A stretch of DNA of 8,669 nucleotides from Nitrososphaerales archaeon (GTDB lineage Archaea > Thermoproteota > Nitrososphaeria > Nitrososphaerales > Gagatemarchaeaceae), in NCBI GenBank assembly GCA_030040055.1, contig JASHUK010000078.1, positions 1-8,669 of the forward strand, in the 5' to 3' direction. Shown here piece by piece: positions 6,511 to 8,669 of the stretch. Numbering within the stretch: the stretch's first letter is position 1; the number at the start of each line of letters is the position of its first letter. Under the pieces are notes generated by a model. The model was given only the letters and a program-made list of their open reading frames with translations, was not told the DNA's origin and ran no database searches. Made by a program: the position numbers and the translations under genes.

Positions 6511-6520
6511 CCCCTCACCT
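6511..6520 (-). promoter_or_regulatory. Ribosome binding site before the small subunit
   Basis: AGGTGAGGGG overlaps the large-subunit stop codon (TGA, 6515-6517). Its AGGTGA part matches the 16S anti-SD and lies 7 nt before CTG at 6507, but about 49 nt before GTG at 6465. It thus argues for initiation at the CTG. A weaker GAAGGG lies just before the GTG. Confidence 0.45.
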
Positions 6521-7846
6521 GTCCGAGTCGGCGTAGCTCAGGCCGAAGCTTTCGAACGCGAACTGGAAGTCCGTGAAGACGCACGTCTCCATGCTCCTCG
6601 CGAAGGGGAGCCAGTTGACGAGAGAGGCGGGCCTGACGTGCAGGCTCCTCACTCGCCCCTGCCCGTCCAGCTGCACGACCTGGATCAGGTCTCCGCTCGG
6701 GCTCTCGATGCGGCAGAACGAGAAGTCGTCTGCGTTCAGACGGCCGGTCCCGGCGGCCTGGGTGGCGGTCCCGTCCCCGGGCATCCTGTCGAGGAGCTCC
6801 CGGAGGATCACCTCGCTGGAGTATATCTCCTGAATCCTGACCATGGTGCGCGCCATCGTGTCTTCCCCGGGGTCCGTCTCCATGTTGACGTAGATGTCCC
6901 CATACGGCTCGATCGGATAGGTGAGCCGGTCGTCCCATTGGACTCCGGAGCCGCGGGCCGCCGGGCCCACCGCTCCCAGGGCCAGGGCCTCCTCCCTCGG
7001 GAGCCTGGCGGTGTTCTGCAGCCTGTCGAGGAATATCCTCGACGAAAGGAAGAACTCGACCAGCCCCCTGAACTCCTTCACGACAGCCCGGACCGAGTCG
7101 GACAGGTCCTTCCTCTCCGCCTTGGAGATGTCGGCCCTGACGCCGCCGAGCCTGTTGGCCCCGAAGAGGTACCTGTGCCCGAAGTGCCTCGCGTTCAGGC
7201 GCAGCACGTCCTCCCTCAGTATGTTCGCCTGCGCTGTCGCGACGTTCTGGCTCGCCGCCTCCGCGAGGCGCCCGAACGCGTACAGGTGGTTGTATATGCG
7301 CTCCAGTTCTATGGCGACCGCCCTAGTCCACTTCGCCTGCGAAGGGACCTCGAGGCCCAGCGAGTCTTCGACCGCGTTCAGGAAGCACGCCGAGTACGAT
7401 GCCGAGAAGTTCCCAGCGGAGCGCTCGACCAGCAGGAGGGCGTCCTCGGGGTCCCACCCCAGGACCTTCGTCTCGACTCCCCTCTTCTTGAAGTTGATCT
7501 GGGGGATCACCTTGACGACCCGCTCTCCATATGTCACGAACTTGAAGCCGCCCGCCTCGGGGACCCCGTATGTCACCGGCCCGTAGGGGAAGGTGAAGAC
7601 GCCGTAGCCCTCGACCCTGCCCCCCAGGTCCAGGTCGACGGGCGAACCAGGCCGCGTCTCTCCGCCCCTGAGCAGCACGCCGAACTCTTCCCCCAGCTTC
7701 GGAGGCAGGTCGCTCAGGATCGTCCTGTTGTTGGCCGTGTCTGAAAGGAGCGCATAGCTCCTCCCGCTCGCCTGGAAGACCGACGACAGCTGGACGGACC
7801 CTCCGACCTCCTCGACCTGCTTCCTCTCGACGTACTTCGGGATCAC
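6515..7846 (-). CDS. HyfG/HycE-like large subunit lacking all NiFe ligands (Ehr-type)
   Basis: The 443-residue protein is homologous to the catalytic large subunit of group 4 [NiFe] hydrogenases and to the 49-kDa (NuoD) subunit of complex I. Family blocks are clear: the GERVVKVIPQINFKKRGVET strand region (107-126), AVEDSLGLEVP (158-168), the helix VAIELERIYNHL (177-188), and GAVGPAARGSG (291-301). The ligand motifs are lost: RICGIC is RSAGNF (142-147; A144 and F147 replace Cys), and DPCxxC near the C-terminus is GLSYAD (435-440; S437 and D440 replace Cys). Only three cysteines exist (154, 378, 422), none at ligand positions. The HycE-like N-terminal 30-kDa part is short, about 85 residues, with no clear signature. 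It cannot bind a NiFe centre in the known way, so it is not a hydrogenase; it belongs to hydrogenase-related (Ehr) complexes. The GTG start follows AAGGAGG by 8 nt. Confidence 0.88.
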   Translation of the reverse strand: MIPKYVERKQVEEVGGSVQLSSVFQASGRSYALLSDTANNRTILSDLPPKLGEEFGVLLRGGETRPGSPVDLDLGGRVEGYGVFTFPYGPVTYGVPEAGGFKFVTYGERVVKVIPQINFKKRGVETKVLGWDPEDALLLVERSAGNFSASYSACFLNAVEDSLGLEVPSQAKWTRAVAIELERIYNHLYAFGRLAEAASQNVATAQANILREDVLRLNARHFGHRYLFGANRLGGVRADISKAERKDLSDSVRAVVKEFRGLVEFFLSSRIFLDRLQNTARLPREEALALGAVGPAARGSGVQWDDRLTYPIEPYGDIYVNMETDPGEDTMARTMVRIQEIYSSEVILRELLDRMPGDGTATQAAGTGRLNADDFSFCRIESPSGDLIQVVQLDGQGRVRSLHVRPASLVNWLPFARSMETCVFTDFQFAFESFGLSYADSDR

Positions 7847-7854
7847 TGTCTTTT

Positions 7855-7861
7855 CCTCCTT
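7855..7861 (-). promoter_or_regulatory. Ribosome binding site of the large subunit
   Basis: AAGGAGG lies 8 nt before GTG at 7846 and one base after the HyfF-like stop codon, which fixes the GTG start and shows tight operon packing. Confidence 0.55.
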
Positions 7862-7862
7862 G

Positions 7863-8669
7863 TCAGACTCCCAAGCTCGTGGCCGCCTGAAGGACGACGG
7901 GGATCATGTAGACTCCGATGATCAGAGAGACCGCGAGGTTGGCGAAGGGGATGGCGACCGATACCCAGCTCTCGTGTTCCGCGGGGGGCAGCGGAGGTTC
8001 TCCTGCACCTCCAGAGAGGGAAGGGGACGTCGGCTGGCCGAAGACCATCTTCACGGCCTGCCTGTTGAGGCCGATGAAAGCGTACATGTAGGCGAGGGCG
8101 AGGAGGCCCGTAAGCACGTAGTCCCCGGAGCTCAGCGCCTGGGAGAGGATGAGGAACTCGCCGACGAAGACGCCGAAGGGCGGGGCCCCGGTCACGGACA
8201 GGCAGGACAGCGTGAAAAGGTAGCCGCTGGCCCTCAGCCTCTTGACGACCCCCTGGACCTCGCTCATGTTCTTGCTGTCGTAGGCGACGAGGACGTTGCC
8301 TGCCTCATAGAATGCAGAGGACTTCCCGAAGGCGTGGGCGATTATCTGGACTATGGCCCCGATGGCACCGACCCCCCCCAAGGCGAAGCCGACCAGGATG
8401 ACCCCCATGTTCTCCATGCTGGAGTATGCGAGCATCCTCTTGTAGTTCCGCTGGCTTCCCATGATCACCGCGGCCAGCAGCGCGGTGAACACCCCGAAGC
8501 CGACCAGCAGGTTCTGCATGGGGGCGAAGACCGACGAGCCCCGCAGAAGGTCGAAGGTCCTGACCAGGGCGTAAATGGACGTCGGGAGGAGGATCCCAGA
8601 GAACATGGCGCTCACGGGCGACGGGGCTTCGCTGTGGGCGTCCGGCAGCCAGGCGTGCATTGGCGCTAT
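7863..8669 (-). CDS. HyfF-like antiporter subunit, 5' end beyond the right edge
   Basis: The C-terminal 268 residues of a Mrp/NuoL-type membrane subunit are visible. The frame is open to the edge and begins IAPMHAWLPDAHSEAPSPVSA, a block that sits in mid-protein in HyfF-like subunits, so the Met at 8660 is internal and not the start. Further family signs are RMLAYSSMENMGV (with the channel lysine of the NYKRMLAYSS helix just before), HAFGKSSAFYEAGNV with its conserved lysine, and GAPPFGVFVGEF. There are probably seven or eight membrane helices in this part. A Gly/Pro-rich loop (TSPSLSGGAGEPPLPPAEHE) precedes the last one, an unusual but harmless insertion. It is one of at least two antiporter-like subunits of the complex, and its stop lies 16 bases before the large-subunit start. 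Together they would move protons or sodium ions across the membrane. Confidence 0.87.
   Translation of the reverse strand: MAPMHAWLPDAHSEAPSPVSAMFSGILLPTSIYALVRTFDLLRGSSVFAPMQNLLVGFGVFTALLAAVIMGSQRNYKRMLAYSSMENMGVILVGFALGGVGAIGAIVQIIAHAFGKSSAFYEAGNVLVAYDSKNMSEVQGVVKRLRASGYLFTLSCLSVTGAPPFGVFVGEFLILSQALSSGDYVLTGLLALAYMYAFIGLNRQAVKMVFGQPTSPSLSGGAGEPPLPPAEHESWVSVAIPFANLAVSLIIGVYMIPVVLQAATSLGV

Noticed and set aside
6122..7744. Open frame of 540 codons on the plus strand
   Set aside because: It is antisense to the well-supported large and small subunits, is Arg/Pro/Ala-rich with no family motif, and arises because G+C-rich codons leave few stops on the other strand.
6515..7846. Annotation as a catalytic [NiFe] hydrogenase large subunit
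   Set aside because: All four NiFe-ligand cysteines are absent, so hydrogen activation by the known mechanism is ruled out by the sequence.
1..8669. CRISPR array, insertion sequence, toxin-antitoxin or phage genes
   Set aside because: No tandem repeat-spacer pattern, transposase, terminal repeats or integrase-like product was seen on either strand.

Overview
The window is G+C-rich and looks archaeal. Promoters have short AT-rich TATA-like boxes about 33-38 bases before the likely start codons, which implies leaders of roughly 10 nt. Start codons are mixed (ATG, GTG, TTG) with clear GGAGG ribosome binding sites, and the gene content (YfcE/MJ0936-type phosphatase, Nudix, Usp, group-4 hydrogenase-like membrane complex) fits an archaeon. 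I cannot place it below domain level; a Thermoproteota or Thermoplasmatota lineage known from metagenomes is a guess.

The left third (1-2461, minus strand) holds three genes. A Nudix hydrolase (1883-2461) is followed by a 7-nt-overlapping unknown protein of 226 residues (1209-1889). About 100 bases later, a separate promoter drives a MutS-related protein that runs off the left edge (up to 1074 or 1092). Divergent from the Nudix gene, on the plus strand, are a calcineurin-like metallophosphatase (2531-3226) and a universal-stress-type protein (3230-3712), 3 bases apart. The same 14-bp interrupted palindrome (GTAAC-N4-GTTAC, with an identical four-base spacer) lies just downstream of the TATA box of both the Nudix and the MutS-related gene. 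I see it nowhere else in the window. This suggests one regulator controls a small nucleotide/DNA-maintenance regulon.

The right two thirds (3716-8669, minus strand) is part of an operon for a membrane complex related to energy-converting (group 4) [NiFe] hydrogenases. In transcription order it has a HyfF-like antiporter subunit (cut by the right edge), a HyfG/HycE-like large subunit, a fused ferredoxin/HyfI-like small subunit, and a HyfB/HycC-like antiporter subunit. The large subunit has kept the fold signatures but has lost all four cysteines that bind the NiFe centre (A144, F147, S437 and D440 stand in those places). It also lacks the quinone-site residues of complex I. The small subunit keeps all ligands for a proximal cluster plus one ferredoxin cluster. 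The complex is therefore best read as an energy-converting-hydrogenase-related (Ehr-type) complex: electron transfer and ion pumping are plausible, but the reaction at the former active site is unknown. The two gene blocks converge tail to tail with only 3 bases between stop codons.
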